From NCBI GenBank assembly GCA_030248065.1, contig JASAMV010008599.1:31598-95597 (forward strand): a stretch of DNA of 64,000 bases. Direction: 5' to 3'. Below are positions 44,571-57,033 of the stretch, piece by piece. The notes beneath the pieces were generated by a model. It did no database searches and was not told the DNA's origin. It worked only from the letters and a program-made list of their open reading frames with translations. Each line of letters begins with the position of its first letter. Position 1 is the stretch's first letter. The translations under genes were made by a program, and so were the position numbers. Source of the stretch: Rhynchonema sp. JSB1_4 (Eukaryota; Nematoda; Chromadorea; Monhysterida; Xyalidae).

Positions 44571-44889
44571 TTTCAGCTTTCATTTAACATACAGTAGATG
44601 TTGCCCGCTTCCAATCCAATTGAGACTTTCGTTCAAACATTCGAAATTCTCAGTGCATTGCTAAGGTCCTACTTGCCGGATATGCACATTCTGTGACATT
44701 ACCAATGCACTCAGAGAAACCTATATTTTGCCCGACTATGGCTTTCTGAAAACTTTGTTGGTAAACGTAGCACATTTGTGTCTTTCGTTTCGTGGTCTTG
44801 ATTTTGTTAAAAAATAATCTTGTACAAAGTTGCAGAAAAACATCTCGTGCTTGGCCTCTTGCTTTTCCACTGATAGTGTCAATTCCTAT

Positions 44890-45102
44890 TTAAGGGCTCC
44901 ACCAGATAGACCCGAAACCCGAAAGCCGAAACATAAATTTTTTCTATGTCCATGTTTCGGGTTTTGAAAAAAAATGCGTGTTATCATGCTTCGTGTTTCG
45001 GGTTTCGGGTTTTTTTTTCAAAACCCGAAACCCGAAACATGGACATAGAAAAAATTTATGTTTCGGGTTTCGGGTTTCGGGTCTATCTGGTGGAGCCCTT
45101 AA
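44890..45102. mobile_element. TTAA-flanked foldback MITE, piggyBac-like
   Basis: GGGCTCCACCAGATAGACCC and its exact complement form the ends, with TTAA immediately outside on both sides. The interior is largely palindromic, with CCCGAAA repeats in inverted arms. TTAA target duplication is typical of piggyBac-type elements. Confidence 0.8.
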
Positions 45103-45735
45103 CTTTTTTTCCATTCTGATGTCTTTTTTCTCAAACTTATATAGGTTTCAACGAACTTTAATCGTCGAGTCATTTTGCCACAAATGACTGACCTATACGT
45201 GTATCAGCTGTGTATAGAAATGCTGTACATTTGTATAAAAAAGCTACAGGTTTTCAGTCATTTTGTTTTGAGATTTATCAAAGCAATGAATCTTGATGTT
45301 CCATATTAAGTTGATCCTTATTCACTCACCCTGTGTTTTCTTCGAAACAAAAAGTGTAGTCAATGTGCTATTCGTGATTTCACATTTCCGTTTTTGTAGT
45401 CAAAACGTCGAAATTGCCGTCAAAGATAAAATTGTTCGTGGTGTGAAATGACAAGACAGCTTGCTGCAGGCTTTTATGCGCGTGTTTTGACATCACAAGC
45501 CATTTGTTTGATTGTGTACATCACACAAACCATGCGAACGCTTTTACCCTCAAGCACTTTGTGCATGAAAAGTGAACAGTAAATATGCCTGTAACTGCAA
45601 TGTACACGCACGCGAGCCAAGTATGCAGTATCAATACCGGTTCACCGGTTGTAGCGTGAAATAGCATTTTTATTCTCAGCAGCGAATGGAAACGCCCATT
45701 CAGTTTGATCAAAGAATTTGTCTGGTGCTTGTAGG

Positions 45736-46177
45736 ATGCGCGGCCTGTTTCTTGTTCTGGTTTTGGTGACGACGACCGTGGTGACTAGTGGCAGGCACCA
45801 CAGACCACTCAGGTTTTGGAACGCTGTAAGTGAGGTAACGCAGGCTCACTGACGCTTTCTTTGAACATCGATCAGGGAGTTTGCACCTCTCCTACTGTTT
45901 TGAACTAATTCACGCCTCAACATTATGCATTGCTCAGGCTTGCAAGTCGAAATGTTCTTCCGATTCTGCCACTCCGGAGCATGATTTCGCCATGTGCGTG
46001 TGTGTGGCCACGACGGCCGATTGCGTGCCACTCGGGGTCGGGGTACTTTATGACAAAAACGACAAAGATCTTCTAGGTTGGCCAGATCGTTGTGGCTGGG
46101 TTGCAAACGCGCGGCTGCCACAGGAAATTTGTTCCTCTCTGGCAGGTGGTGCACCACGTTATCGTCAGTGTGAATGA
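45736..46177 (+). CDS. small secreted cysteine-rich protein
   Basis: Exons 45736-45825 and 45938-46177 join in phase 0 to 109 residues. The first exon is a signal peptide (MRGLFLVLVLVTTTVVTSG) plus a short basic stretch. The second encodes eight cysteines (ACKSKC, MCVC, ADC, RCGW, EIC, RQCE), enough for four disulphides. I recognise no family. It is the first of a row of small secretory genes; a venom-, mucus- or cuticle-type role would be speculation. Confidence 0.7.
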
Positions 46178-47031
46178 ATCAGGTATGTAGCAGTATGAAG
46201 CAAATCCTGGCATAACGCTAGCGAGCGTCATTTTTCAGCGAAGTGCAAAGACCATGCAAAATGCGATACGTGCTAGAAGCTGACATCTACACGCACCCAC
46301 GCACTACTTGCTTGTGGATTGACATGGGTCCAGAAGGTTCATCAGACCAATATTGCATTTTTCTAACTGTTTATTTTTAAATTGGTTCGCTGAGATGTGA
46401 ACAAGATTAGAATCACCACTTTATCGTCACACATGTCAAAAGTCCGATGCTCTTGTTGAAATGAGCTAGTTTCTTTCCCTTCGCCTTTTTATGCTCATCC
46501 TGGTTTTATCGGTCAATAAAAGGGATCGAGTTTAGTGGTGGTAATACTTATATGTTACTAAAAAAATACTTGCACTCTTTTTGAAAGTATATATCGTTGT
46601 CTGTATTCAGCACTTGCAACGGAGACCAAAAGGAATACCAGGCATTGTTGGTTATAAATTTCACAAATCCGTCTTCACGCTTGACGTCTTGTTTCAATGA
46701 TTCTGCCCGGATAGAGGATCGGTCGTTGTTGGAAGGGCGCGGTTCCGTGAAAGTTCTGTCTGCAAACACATCGACTGGGTTTTGCCTGGTTGACGTATGA
46801 ACAGTTCGAGATTTGCAGATGGAGCAACCGGTCGAAATCAGTGGCATCAGTAAATCTAGAGGAAATATCCTTATGAGTCACGTGACCATGGCAATGCCGG
46901 ACCGGACCCAGATCATCAAGTTTGAATTCACGCTCAGTGATGTATTTGAGCAGGATTTCCAGAGGTTAACTATTTTCAGATCCGCGTATGCAGGACATTG
47001 CTGTCCTCTTTGTTATCATGTCGATTGCGAT
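46178..47031. other. intergenic with an unassigned minus-strand open frame
   Basis: On the minus strand 46675-46965 stays open for 96 codons (from PLEILLKYITEREFKLDDLG to the stop), containing HLQISNCSYVNQAKPSRC. A usable acceptor in phase with the neighbouring small gene was not found. It may be an exon of an unrecognised gene or chance. Confidence 0.3.
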
Positions 47032-47476
47032 TCAGCGGCATTCTAACCCGGGCATCCTGTTGTTCTCCTGCAGTCTCATGATGCACGCCCATGCGAGACA
47101 CGCGATGCTGAACGCACAAGCACACAAGGTCAGCGGTGCCAACACGTTCAGCAACAGGAACCAGAGCAATAAGTTGACCCAAATGTAGGCTGTGTCTTCG
47201 GCCAAGTCATGATCCTGCATTGACGTGTAGTTGCGGATAATTGTAATGATTTTCGAGCTCAGGAGGTCTTCTGCCGGTTCCGATTTCTGCGACACTGGAA
47301 CATTATGAAACTGCTGGGAACTGTTTACGGCTCACTGGTTTTTTTTGAATAAAATGAAATGATTTCCTTCACCAACACGAACTGTTGTCATCTTTCTGTG
47401 CATTTGCCAGCTGTGTCCATACCGCAATCAGCACCATAAGCCAAATTGGGGAAGCAGGATGAGGAAAAATTGGCAT
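47032..47476 (-). CDS. small single-pass membrane protein
   Basis: Exons 47383-47476 and 47032-47294 join in phase (1) to 118 residues. The N-terminus is a signal peptide (PIWLMVLIAVWTQLANAQ). A short hydrophilic ectodomain with one N-glycosylation sequon (RNYTSM) follows. A long hydrophobic stretch (YIWVNLLLWFLLLNVLAPLT, then LCACAFSIACLAWACIM) and a short basic tail end it. No family is recognised. Its ATG lies 158 bp from that of the next gene, in divergent orientation. The stop is close to a possible donor at 47040, so a further exon is possible. Confidence 0.6.
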
Positions 47477-47634
47477 TTTGAAAATGAAGATATGTATTGG
47501 AAGAATTTAGGAATCGGTTAAAAAAATTGAATTCAAGCTTCAAATTGTTTAAAACTGAGCTTATCTAAAGTCAGAACGACCCCAGAGTTGAATTTTACCA
47601 AATGAGAAATCATAACGATCATGTAAACCAAAAA

Positions 47635-48396
47635 ATGACTGTGCTCCCCAAATTGTGGCCGTTGTTTGTGATCACGCTGTGCTGCAGTTGGGCTACGGTG
47701 TCTCCTGCCAGACACAAGCGCGGAATACGTGCATTGTTGGGCAAATGGGAGGGACCACATCGTGACAACACTGACACGGAGAGGGGACGAATTGACGAAG
47801 GTACCCATGTATACGTGCACATGTATATACATGTCACTGATGATGGGCATGACAACAACATTTGCAGTAGTCGGACTGTGTGTGTCGAATTTGTGGGCTC
47901 ACGGTGTACTGTGGTCCAATCAAGTCGTCAAATCACATGTATTCGCTCATTTGGGGGTTAAGTATTATTGCCTAATTTGACGACAATGCTTAGCCAGTTT
48001 GTGGTGTATTGTATTGAAGCTATGTATAGTACCGCTTTGTGACTTGAAGAGCCCATCGTTGGTCCGCAGTTCGCCCGGGATTCGAGGACGGACACATTGA
48101 CGTATGGAGAAACGAATCATTTTGTTGCACAACAAGGTTAGAACTGAGCAAAGAAAGCAAAAAGTTACATTGAATTCCACTGATTTGGACCGCGATGCAT
48201 CCGACGCGGACAATATTCCAGAAATTGTTCTTTTTTTAAAAATCTTGAAATTATGATGATCAGGTGCGCCGTCGGGCTGCGAACACAGGTCGAAACGGGC
48301 ACATTTATTGCTGACAATTCGCATCAGGATCTAGATTCCACGGGAGAACACAGTACCGACCGTATACAACTATTACAGCTTCACCCGACACGGTAG
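47635..48396 (+). CDS. small secreted protein
   Basis: Exons 47635-47800, 48070-48136 and 48264-48396 join in phase to 121 residues. The start chosen is the ATG directly before the signal peptide (MTVLPKLWPLFVITLCCSWA); an in-frame ATG 11 codons earlier would add a hydrophilic leader. The mature part begins RHKRGIRALLGKWEG and contains a compact CCTTRC cluster at the exon 2/3 junction. I recognise no family; a processed peptide is possible because of the HKR basic site. The last exon could instead be spliced differently (another open frame runs to 48497). Confidence 0.55.
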
Positions 48397-48652
48397 CCAA
48401 ATCGCGCGATTCCGTGATGAATTTGTCAGACGTAGATCTTGATCAGACACCGAAGCCTGAGCAGAGTGAACGTGGTCGTATTCGTGCTTTGTTGTGATGT
48501 TGCAAATGCTATTCATCCCACTACATTGCTTCAATTTGGCTGCTGTTTATACCAGGGCCGTTATGACCTTATTACATTTTTATATCCAATGCTATTTGTG
48601 ATCAGGAGGGCGCATTTATACGCTTTGAACTCAGATCTCCAAGTTTTTAATC

Positions 48653-49112
48653 ATGTTGTCCCCTAAAACGGCGATATTGCTGATGATTATATTGTGCTCA
48701 ATTTATGTTACGGTAGTCGGAGTCGGTTAGTTGTTAGCGTTTTTCTCATTACATTCTGATCGACGCTTGACATCTGAAAACCAAACACCTGCTTTGTTAC
48801 AACCGAGCAACCTTCCCGTTGTGCCACAAGAGTGATCAATCACTCACCCAACGTTCAGGTGATTTGTACGCGCAGTTCCCGCACATGAAGTGGGACTTCC
48901 ACAAACGCGATGACCCGGAAGTGCGACGAATGAACGACCAATTCGTGCCGATTCGCGAGCCTCCCGGTCGAGCTCAGTCACCGATCCGTGAGCTTGAGCG
49001 TGTGCCGTCAACACGTTTGCGAGTCTACCAACCCCCACTCAGGTGGAATGTGCACAACACTGCACCCGTCAGGGGACAAGGTCGCGGGGGATGGTTCGGT
49101 ATGAAGAAGTAA
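48653..49112 (+). CDS. small secreted basic protein
   Basis: Exons 48653-48725 and 48859-49112 join in phase (1) to 108 residues. A strong signal peptide (AILLMIILCSIYVTVVGVG) is followed by DLYAQFPHMKWDFHKRDDPE, an Arg/Pro-rich middle (PSTRLRVYQPPLRWNVH) and a C-terminus GGWFGMKK. There are no cysteines in the mature part. No family is recognised. AATAAA at 49259-49264 lies 147 bases after the stop. Confidence 0.7.
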
Positions 49113-49258
49113 CGCGTCAAGTCAACGGATTACTACGAATAACGCTCGATTTTACCGAACTGCTGATGTGACCAATGTTCTGTCCTTCACGAATAGCTGT
49201 GTGCGTCTGTTTATTTCTAACTTTATGTGCAAGACTCAAATGTGTGGCATTTTTATAT

Positions 49259-49264
49259 AAATAA
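49259..49264 (+). terminator. polyadenylation signal
   Basis: AATAAA downstream of the small basic secreted-protein gene. Confidence 0.5.
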
Positions 49265-51225
49265 ACGTGCGCTTGAAACCAGAGACGTTGCGGTCCGGGA
49301 AGGTACCGATAATTATGAATGGGGAAGAACCCAAACTTGCCAGAAAATCCATAAACTTTCTTTCAAATTATCATTTTGTGTTCTCGCATACTCCCTTGGT
49401 CTTGACATAGTTTCCCACAGCTAACGCTATCATCAAGACAGTCAGCCGATGCGGCGCATTGTTACGGGCTATTCTTTCAGCCATGGTTTAAGGGGGCTAC
49501 TACCAAGGTGGGGCCTTCTATTTTTCAGATGTGTGTTGGACGAAAAAATAACCTTGTTCACAGTAAAATCTGAAAATACTGTAGGGATGAGGTGTTTAGT
49601 GACCAACAAATGCCTCAAACCAAACCCCAATTGCAATCAGTAAACAAAAATGTACTAAAAAATGAGAATTTGTAATGAAATGTCAGCGTTTGTGGAACAG
49701 GACACCGAACAATCAGGGGCTAAGTAGCAAAGTTGTTATGATCGCCGCTGTGTTATGACCAAGCGTTCTCGTCGCGTCACGCAAAGGTTAACTCATGACA
49801 CCGAAATGTGACTGATCGTAGCATATCGCAATGAAGACACGCCTAAAAGTGAGCTAGGGTTGGATCAGAACTAACATGTCGTGCGTGAGTATCAATTCAG
49901 CTTTCGGCTCGGCTGATTCAGGATAAGATGGATGGCGCAAATTGAAGTCGTCCACAAAACAAGCAAATCATGTTTATATCATACACAAAAACTTACGAAA
50001 AGCAAGTGGGTAAAATAGTAAGGTGACTGAAGATATTACACAGGATGATGAAAATGGATCCGAGCGCGGCTTTAGCAATAGCAATAGATGCTACATATAA
50101 CAATGTACAGGCGAATCTTCCAAAAATGTACACACTCTGTAGATCCGATATTTCGTTCAATATGCAGGTCGAACAGGCATTTGTAGGACCGTAATTTGGA
50201 GGCTAATGACGGACTGAGAACCGAACTACCATTCACTACATGGATTCTCATTATAGGGAGGGTAGACTGTATTCAGATCAACAAACTGAAATTAAAATAA
50301 AAGTGTGCCGATAAGTTAGTGATTGAACTGCGGCCTAAAATATGCATGTACAGTATATCAACGAAACAGAACCGCACAGCACACTTCAATTCCAGAAAGA
50401 AAGTTATGATAACGACGATACCAAGAAATGATAACAGTAACGACCATAAGAACATCAATGAAACTCAAGGTAATTTTAACAGTGCATCTAGAAGATATAC
50501 TCGTATAAGCACATGCCTTCAGCCTTGTTCACATTTTTCACAAACAAAAACACCAAAAATGATTTTTTTATCTTTGCCTGAGCCACTAATTGCTAATACC
50601 GATTGAAAGCTTCGATTCACCACAACTTCCGATCACGTATGTATTACAGTACTTCTTCAGAATACCGGGTCTTAAAAATCTTGCGTACGATCTTGGTCCC
50701 TATACTACAGTGCTACGCAGGTATTTCCACACAATTAATCAATCATGAAATTGACCGAAGAAAAAAACAAAAGCAACATACACACCGCATAGAAAATTTT
50801 AGCACGAAGACCGAAACCAACAATTATACTGAACATGGTAACAAAGATAAAAAGACACAAGAGCAGGGTATTTTTCTAAATTCGATCATTTGCCAATGGC
50901 AAAGAATTATCCGGCATATTTTACTTGCCAAATTTAAGTTCCAGGTGGCGTTAACTGCTGCAAATGCCTAAATTTTACGTGCCAAATAGAAAATTTAACT
51001 GCAATTGCCAAGTAAGTGTCTACTTGCAATAAAAAATACCCTGCAAAAGAGACAGACATAAATAAAATGAAAATCACGTAACGTACACAAAAATAGACAT
51101 ACTGACTTGACATAGAAGAGCACGCACGATACAAACGACGAAGATCATGTGTGATAGTATATACATTATGTAGTTGATGACATTGAAAGTGCAGTTTTCG
51201 AACGGTGTTGTTTGTGAGTTGAGGC
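49265..51225. other. intergenic, nothing recognised
   Basis: AT-rich DNA between two convergent genes. Open frames up to 122 codons occur, but with AT-biased composition and no splice or domain support. Confidence 0.5.
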
Positions 51226-54200
51226 TCAGGCAGTCACCAGACTGTAGTAGGGCGTGTCGTCTTGACGTCGCATGCACATGAGCACGCATGACGAGATGAA
51301 ACCAATCACCTGCAATGAGATAAAGCTTATACTGCTAAGCAACCATCACTTGCACTCTTTGTTACTGGCTTCACCATGCTTCTTTCCAGCTAAACTTCAG
51401 GCGTTCTGCAGTTTCGACAACGAAAACGTAATTCACATCACTCACACCACAAGTCAACGCAACAACTCAATTCTTTTCGCACGCAGGCACAACTGAACAC
51501 TTGCTTAACAATGCCGTCAATTCGCTCGACAATGGGAAACCGGTCCCTTTATTGGTTGTTGTGTTTATTTATGTACTGCATTTCCAAGCGCAATACACAA
51601 CGAGCGACGGAACGAGCACTGACTAACGTTACACGCATTTGATGCAGAAAAATCGATCGATTGATGTACATTTTCGCAACGACCTTTTCTGCTCCACATA
51701 ATATAATAAATTGTTCATTCACATGTAGAGTTCCAAACAGTACGTGAACACTCTATAACATCCTAGCACATACCGCTGGTGAGAGAACACATTATTTGAG
51801 GGCATTATGTTAACGCCCCATTTACAACGTCCGGCTATGCAACACACGCAAACGCACTTTGCTGAATTTGAAATGCCTAAATTACTACTGTGTGTCTTAC
51901 TTTATGCAAGTAAACAAGAATCGTTCACACAGATGCAGAGCATAACGTAGGTACTATAAACCATAATTAAACGGTGGTCAAACAAAACTCTTTTGCACCC
52001 TTCCTTCACGGGTACCACGCGCACGTAGCCTGGGCGAAAAAAGTTAACAAACAGAATTCTTTCCATACTAATTGTTGGCCTGGGCTCCGGACAGCGGGTC
52101 AGAGACACATTCAAAATAAAGGAATTTTACACGCAAGTTAAGTCAGCAGTCAAATGCATTATGAATCATGAACTACACAGAGTTAGATTAGTCATCACAC
52201 CAGCAGGATGGTGTGAAACACCTCAATTTCTGGTTCTGAACTGCGTTAAAAAGAGTGCACTGCCCTGTACTTCCCCTCCCCCGCAGGTTCTGAGCGTAAT
52301 ACACACGGGTGCAGTGACTCAATAGCACTGCGTTCACAAACAGCAAGGTCACACATCTCAAGTTTCGAAAACAGCTCCCACCAAAAATTAAAAAGCACTG
52401 CCACCCTCATCAAAACAAAATCCCTCCGCTCGATTGAGTAAGGCTTGTTTACGAAACAAACAAGTGACACATGAGGCCGGTACGCGTCGGCTTACACCCA
52501 GCACTGCGTGACCTCATACACAACACACCGCACATTTTAGATTGCTTAGAAACACGGTTGAGCCAGGAGACACCATGCACAAACAAGGTGTGCGTTTACG
52601 AAGGCTCCAGCATACAACAAGCACGAAATCTGTTCTGCTTTATCGCGGACTGTCACATCATGTCCTGCTAGCGGGAGCACATGTATGGTCTTCTCACAAA
52701 TAGTGTGCGTAAGCACCGCGGGCTAGCCGGGTTTTGGACCGAGTTCAGTTTCGTAAACTATATGCACCGGTCGAAAGCACACAAAAGTGAATAACTGATG
52801 CCGTTGCCAGTCCCTTGCCTCCCATCACGTACATTGACAGCAAGCAAGGAACACCCAACCAGCTTGTGTACTGAGACTGCACGTGACCACCCACACGCAT
52901 AAACCATTATACTCATCCGTTTCGGTCTAGTTGGGTACGGACATAGTAAGGATGGTGTTTAGGTGTTTAATACACCAAATTTCGATGTTTGCACGAGTGG
53001 TACGTATACCCAATTAGCAAGCTGAGCAGAAAACCAATAAGAGACAAATGTCCAAGGAACGTGCACAACGTCACGGAAGCTCGACCACACAATGCTGTCC
53101 AGATTTTCATGCCTTTCGTTCATATTCTTATCAACAAGAGACAGTGCAAGGAAACCATAACACTTGCCGCCGCCGTTCTCCTCGGGCAATCACAGCTAAC
53201 GAACCGAAAGCATGACAAAGAACTAGGAACAAAAACTGTTCCTGCCGCTTTGTTAGCTCACGCACTCAGCAGCCAACAAAAATTTCACCCAAAGCAATAG
53301 TGTGGTTTTATGCGTCACTCACTACCGATTTCATCAAGCATAAAATCCGATCTGAAACCGACAACGAATGCCCGTCCCGTCGGAACACACAGTAGGAATT
53401 AATCTTGACAATCTAATGTGTTGTGGTATGCACACTTTATGCACAAATCAACGAAACCGTGTACACATCTCCCCCATTTAAAATTCAAAACATTACATCG
53501 CAATTGTAACTTCCCCGACTAGAAACACAGAAAGTACTCATTCAAAACAGCGATTGTGATTTCCAGTCAGCAACCACGAAGTAATTTATCAGGAGTCGGT
53601 AGCACCAGTGGCTGAGTTTGCAGCAAACAGCATCACAGAAAGACATTATTTGTTTGGTTCTGGCCGTGCAACGGTCATGGAAACACAGCATAGCGTGACG
53701 TCATGTGACATGCTCCATCCACTGCGCAGACACATTAGACATTTTGATAACATCTGACTGTGGCCTACGACTCGTTTGTTTCGACTGCACGAGCAGACGA
53801 ACTAGTATCACTAGACGATTGCACAATGGCCTGCAACTAGCAAACGCAATAAGAGAGAAAGCTATCAACTCACCAGCAACAGCAAGAACACGCCGACAGC
53901 AATGATTATGTACTGCAGATTGCTCGACAATTCATCGTACACCAGACTGTAACATCCAACCGTGTATATCTTTGATTCGTCATCCATCGAGATCGGGTCT
54001 TTGTTGGTGCAGTCTGCAAGAAAACTACTTATGCATCATTTTTTCGAATTCATCATTTGTCTCGTCAAAAAATCCTGATAAGAAATGCCCTCGAAAAAGA
54101 TTGAAAATCTCACTTTTGCAGCACGACCACGGCACCATGCGCTGATGTTGCTCGCCCCATGGCGTGTCGGTCCAATTCGTGTAACTCTGCACGCCACAGC

Positions 54201-54798
54201 AGTGCAACTGAAAGAATAGATAGTAATCGAACAACCTAAGCTCCCAGGACAACAATCTAAACGGACGCACATTTTTCTGAATGTAATCGACTTGTTCGGT
54301 CCACTGCGTGTTGTTGTCCTTCTCGTACATGTCAATCGCGTGTTTGGTGTCGTCCAATATGTAGCCCTTTATCTGCTTGCGGTACACAACAGCCGTCACT
54401 GACGACGCGATCAACAGAATCACCAGCGCCAGAAGGAACACGCCGAACTGCAGGACAGATGTTCACAAAAGATAAGAATGTAATCGATACGTTTGTTTGA
54501 GCGGCAACGTGGTTCAACAACTGACCAATCCGAGTGCACATCGATTCATATTGCTCATGCCACAACAGGCGAGTATGGCAGCGAAGAAGAATATGACGCC
54601 GACAACGATGAGGATGACGGAGGGCACCAGCGTGTAGCGATTCTCGAGGAATTGCTCAAAGTGCCGATATGTGATGATCACCGTGCCCGACACCAGCCAC
54701 GACAGCAGGGCGAATAGCTGCCAAGCAATAATTTTGTTTGTTTTGTCAAGCCAGGGCTTGGTGCACACAGGCCAAACCCGACGAGACGTACAGCCCAT
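51226..54798 (-). CDS. tetraspanin
   Basis: Exons 54526-54798, 54271-54447, 54114-54207, 53874-54013 and 51226-51309 join in phase to 255 residues, the usual tetraspanin size. Four transmembrane helices are visible: IIAWQLFALLSWLVSGTVII, LVPSVILIVVGVIFFFAAIL, VFLLALVILLIASSVTAVV and YIIIAVGVFLLLL continuing into VIGFISSCVLMC. The large loop has the hallmark HCCG motif, PWSCCK, and further cysteines at NCTNKDP and VGCYS. Juxtamembrane cysteines (MGC, CCGMSNMNRC, CMRR) could be palmitoylated. The tail ends YYSLVTA. It is a plasma-membrane organiser by family; the subfamily is not clear. The last intron is 2.6 kb, unlike the others (66-106 bp). Confidence 0.9.
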
Positions 54799-54997
54799 AA
54801 CTTCTTAGGGTCCCATGCAAAACAAAGCGGTTGCTCTCATTGTCTTGATGAAACATCGGTTTCTATCCCTATTTGTTCTCCGTTCCTGTGTATTGGCAAT
54901 CCAGCCGCGGCGTCACCGCCTCAAAATCTACAATATAGCAGAGGCTGAGCCATTCCACTGTTTCTCGACTTAGACATGGAGCGATTATTAGTTAGTT

Positions 54998-55241
54998 CAA
55001 TGTTTCAGGCTGCTTCACAGCCACGCAGCTCAGCTGAGTGCCCTGTTAACCAAACGGTTTTTGCTAAAGAGGTACATTTTTATAACGCTAATTATTACTT
55101 GAGCTGGTAAAATTAGTGGTGCAGCTCGATTTAAACCTATGGCCCCAAGAAAAATTCCCCGCATTATAAAATTGTACCTCTTCAGAGCCAATGGCTCACA
55201 GAGCACTCAGCTGCGCGGCTGTGACGCAGCCTGAAACATTG
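54998..55241. mobile_element. foldback element
   Basis: The ends CAATGTTTCAGGCTGC and GCAGCCTGAAACATTG are exact complements. The arms extend through CACAGCC-CGCAGCT and GAGTGC, then GAGGTACA/TGTACCTC. The centre is AT-rich. No target-site duplication was fixed. Confidence 0.65.
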
Positions 55242-55305
55242 GACAAAAATAAGATTGCACCATACTCGAGAAACGCTGGAATGGCTCAGCCTCTAGGTCT
55301 GGTGG

Positions 55306-55610
55306 CAGTGATGTAGTTGGTACGAGCAAGAAAGCTACCTATGTAGCTGGAGGGGTCCGGCGCAAGAAAGCTAGCTGGCTAGCCGGGTACCCCAATTTTG
55401 GGGTATTGGTCCAGAAGTCAAAAACAGGGGTATAAAAATTGGTCGAAATTATGCCAAAATAAGCCTTAAAATGCGTTTTTGTGCACGTGTGAGCAAATTT
55501 GACCATTTTGGCCCATAAAATGGTCATTTTGGCACTAAAATCGACACTTTTTTTTACTTGATGACCGGAGCAAGAAAGCTACCTAGCAGTTGGAGGTATT
55601 ACCAATACCA
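55306..55610. mobile_element. G-family MITE (G3)
   Basis: It starts CAGTGATGTAGTTGG, with AGCAAGAAAGCTAGCTAGC-type repeats at both sides of a core matching the other G copies in reverse. The right terminus is lost where C-family sequence follows. Confidence 0.65.
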
Positions 55611-55716
55611 GCCAGACATCGGGGGGATACCTACTGTACCAGGCGAGGGGGGATACCTACTGCGCTGGGGGGCTAGGCTACCTCCCCCCAAACCCCATCC
55701 TAGCCCACCCAGCAAC

Positions 55717-56586
55717 TAGGGATCGGCGTCGGTGTCGGAAAAAAGTCGGTGTAGGTACCGACACTACTAATGTCGGTGTCGGTGTCGGTCCACAAAAGTG
55801 TCGGTTTTTTTCAGGTGTCGGTAGTGTCGGTCCCCAATTTTTCGGCAGCCAACTACTATTAGAAAAAAAATATATTTCGTACTGATTATGTTCTTTAGTT
55901 GTCCACAACATATAAAAAAGCGCCAAGCGCTGGTTTTGAACGACCAATTCCTCATACACGGTTCAGTTTCAATTCTGCAGCAGTGCAACACAACAAGAGA
56001 ACAATTTTTTTGGAATCAGATTAAAGGAAAGACATGCGAACAGAATGAGAAATATCAATCACGAGTTATTTGCGAAGGACACCGATACATCATTATTCTC
56101 CATCACATCAGATACACTCAATTGTACAAGTATTGACACGTGGGTAGCATACGCTTCAGGAACAACAACTTTTCAGCAGTGTCTGGTTTCAAGCGATTTC
56201 GGTACTTCGTGTAGATGCTGGCAGCCAGGCTGAATTCTTGTTCAGACATTGTGCTTGTCGGTGGACAGAACCTGTTTGTTCCTGCGACAAAGAGACAGAC
56301 CTATCCTATCATACAAAGTTCATAATTGTTTTTTGTTTTGGTATTTGATCCCTCTTTTTTCAGGTGAGAAGTACACCAACACACCGGTTTTTGTCCAAAA
56401 AGGCATTTTAGGTCTAAAAATAAGTTTTTAGGGCTAAAAAAGGCAAACTCGGTTTTACTGTCGGTGTCGGTCATTTTTTCACTGTCGGTGTCGGTGTCGG
56501 CGTGCTTTTTCGCCGGTGTCGGTACTTTCCAAAAAAGTGTCGGTGTCGGTGTCGGTGTCGGTCTACATGACCGACGCCGATCCCTA
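55717..56586 (+). mobile_element. B-family hAT-like MITE (B1)
   Basis: Inverted ends TAGGGATCGGCGTCGG are flanked by an exact CCAGCAAC duplication. GTGTCGGT arrays lie at both ends. The roughly 600-bp core has no convincing ORF. Confidence 0.85.
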
Positions 56587-56973
56587 CCAGCAACACACAG
56601 TAGAGGTCGCCCCCCCCCCCAGCTAGTACAGTAGGTTGCGATTTTAGGCTCAAAACGGCCTAAAGTCGGTATTTTTCACCCCAAATAGGCGAAAAGTCGC
56701 GCGCTACGCGCAACGTTTGCGTTTTAGAGTACATTTTCATCAATATTTAGACCAAAAATGTTGTCCCCCCCCAAGCTCGGCCGGTACAGTATGTAGGTTG
56801 CCGCCCCACATTTTCGGTGGTACCGTAGGCTGCCGCCCCGCCTGGATAGCTACACCACTGCCTCAAAATACCAAATTTAGATGTTAGACCGAACCTGAGG
56901 GTAAAAGGAGTGTGTAACAGTGTAAGCCTAAGCCTAAGCCTAAGCCAAGCCCAAGTCATATCAATAAACAAAC

Positions 56974-57033
56974 CAGGAACAGCAATCCGATGGCGCCCAG
57001 CACAGTTCGATTGGTGCACGAACAGAAACCCAT
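56974..57033 (-). pseudogene. captured tetraspanin-like first exon, copy 1
   Basis: A 20-codon open exon, MGFCSCTNRTVLGAIGLLFL, ending exactly at a GT donor (CTG then GTTTGT). The start is preceded by GCAAAG. A Cys-rich start followed by a hydrophobic helix is typical of the first exon of a tetraspanin-type four-helix protein. No second exon is nearby. It is flanked by (TAAGCC)n. Confidence 0.6.

Noticed and set aside
48327..48497. Alternative last exon (ending RGRIRALL) for the small secreted gene at 47635
   Set aside because: It cannot be joined in phase with the second exon by a clear donor/acceptor pair; noted as an uncertainty only.
50603..50971. 122-codon open frame in the 49-51 kb gap
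   Set aside because: Lys/Thr/His-rich translation of AT-rich DNA with no start context, exon partner or similarity.
55767..56136. Open frames inside B1 that might be a transposase
   Set aside because: Under 100 codons, no catalytic DDE pattern or BED/hAT dimerisation motif; the corresponding frames in B2 are altered.
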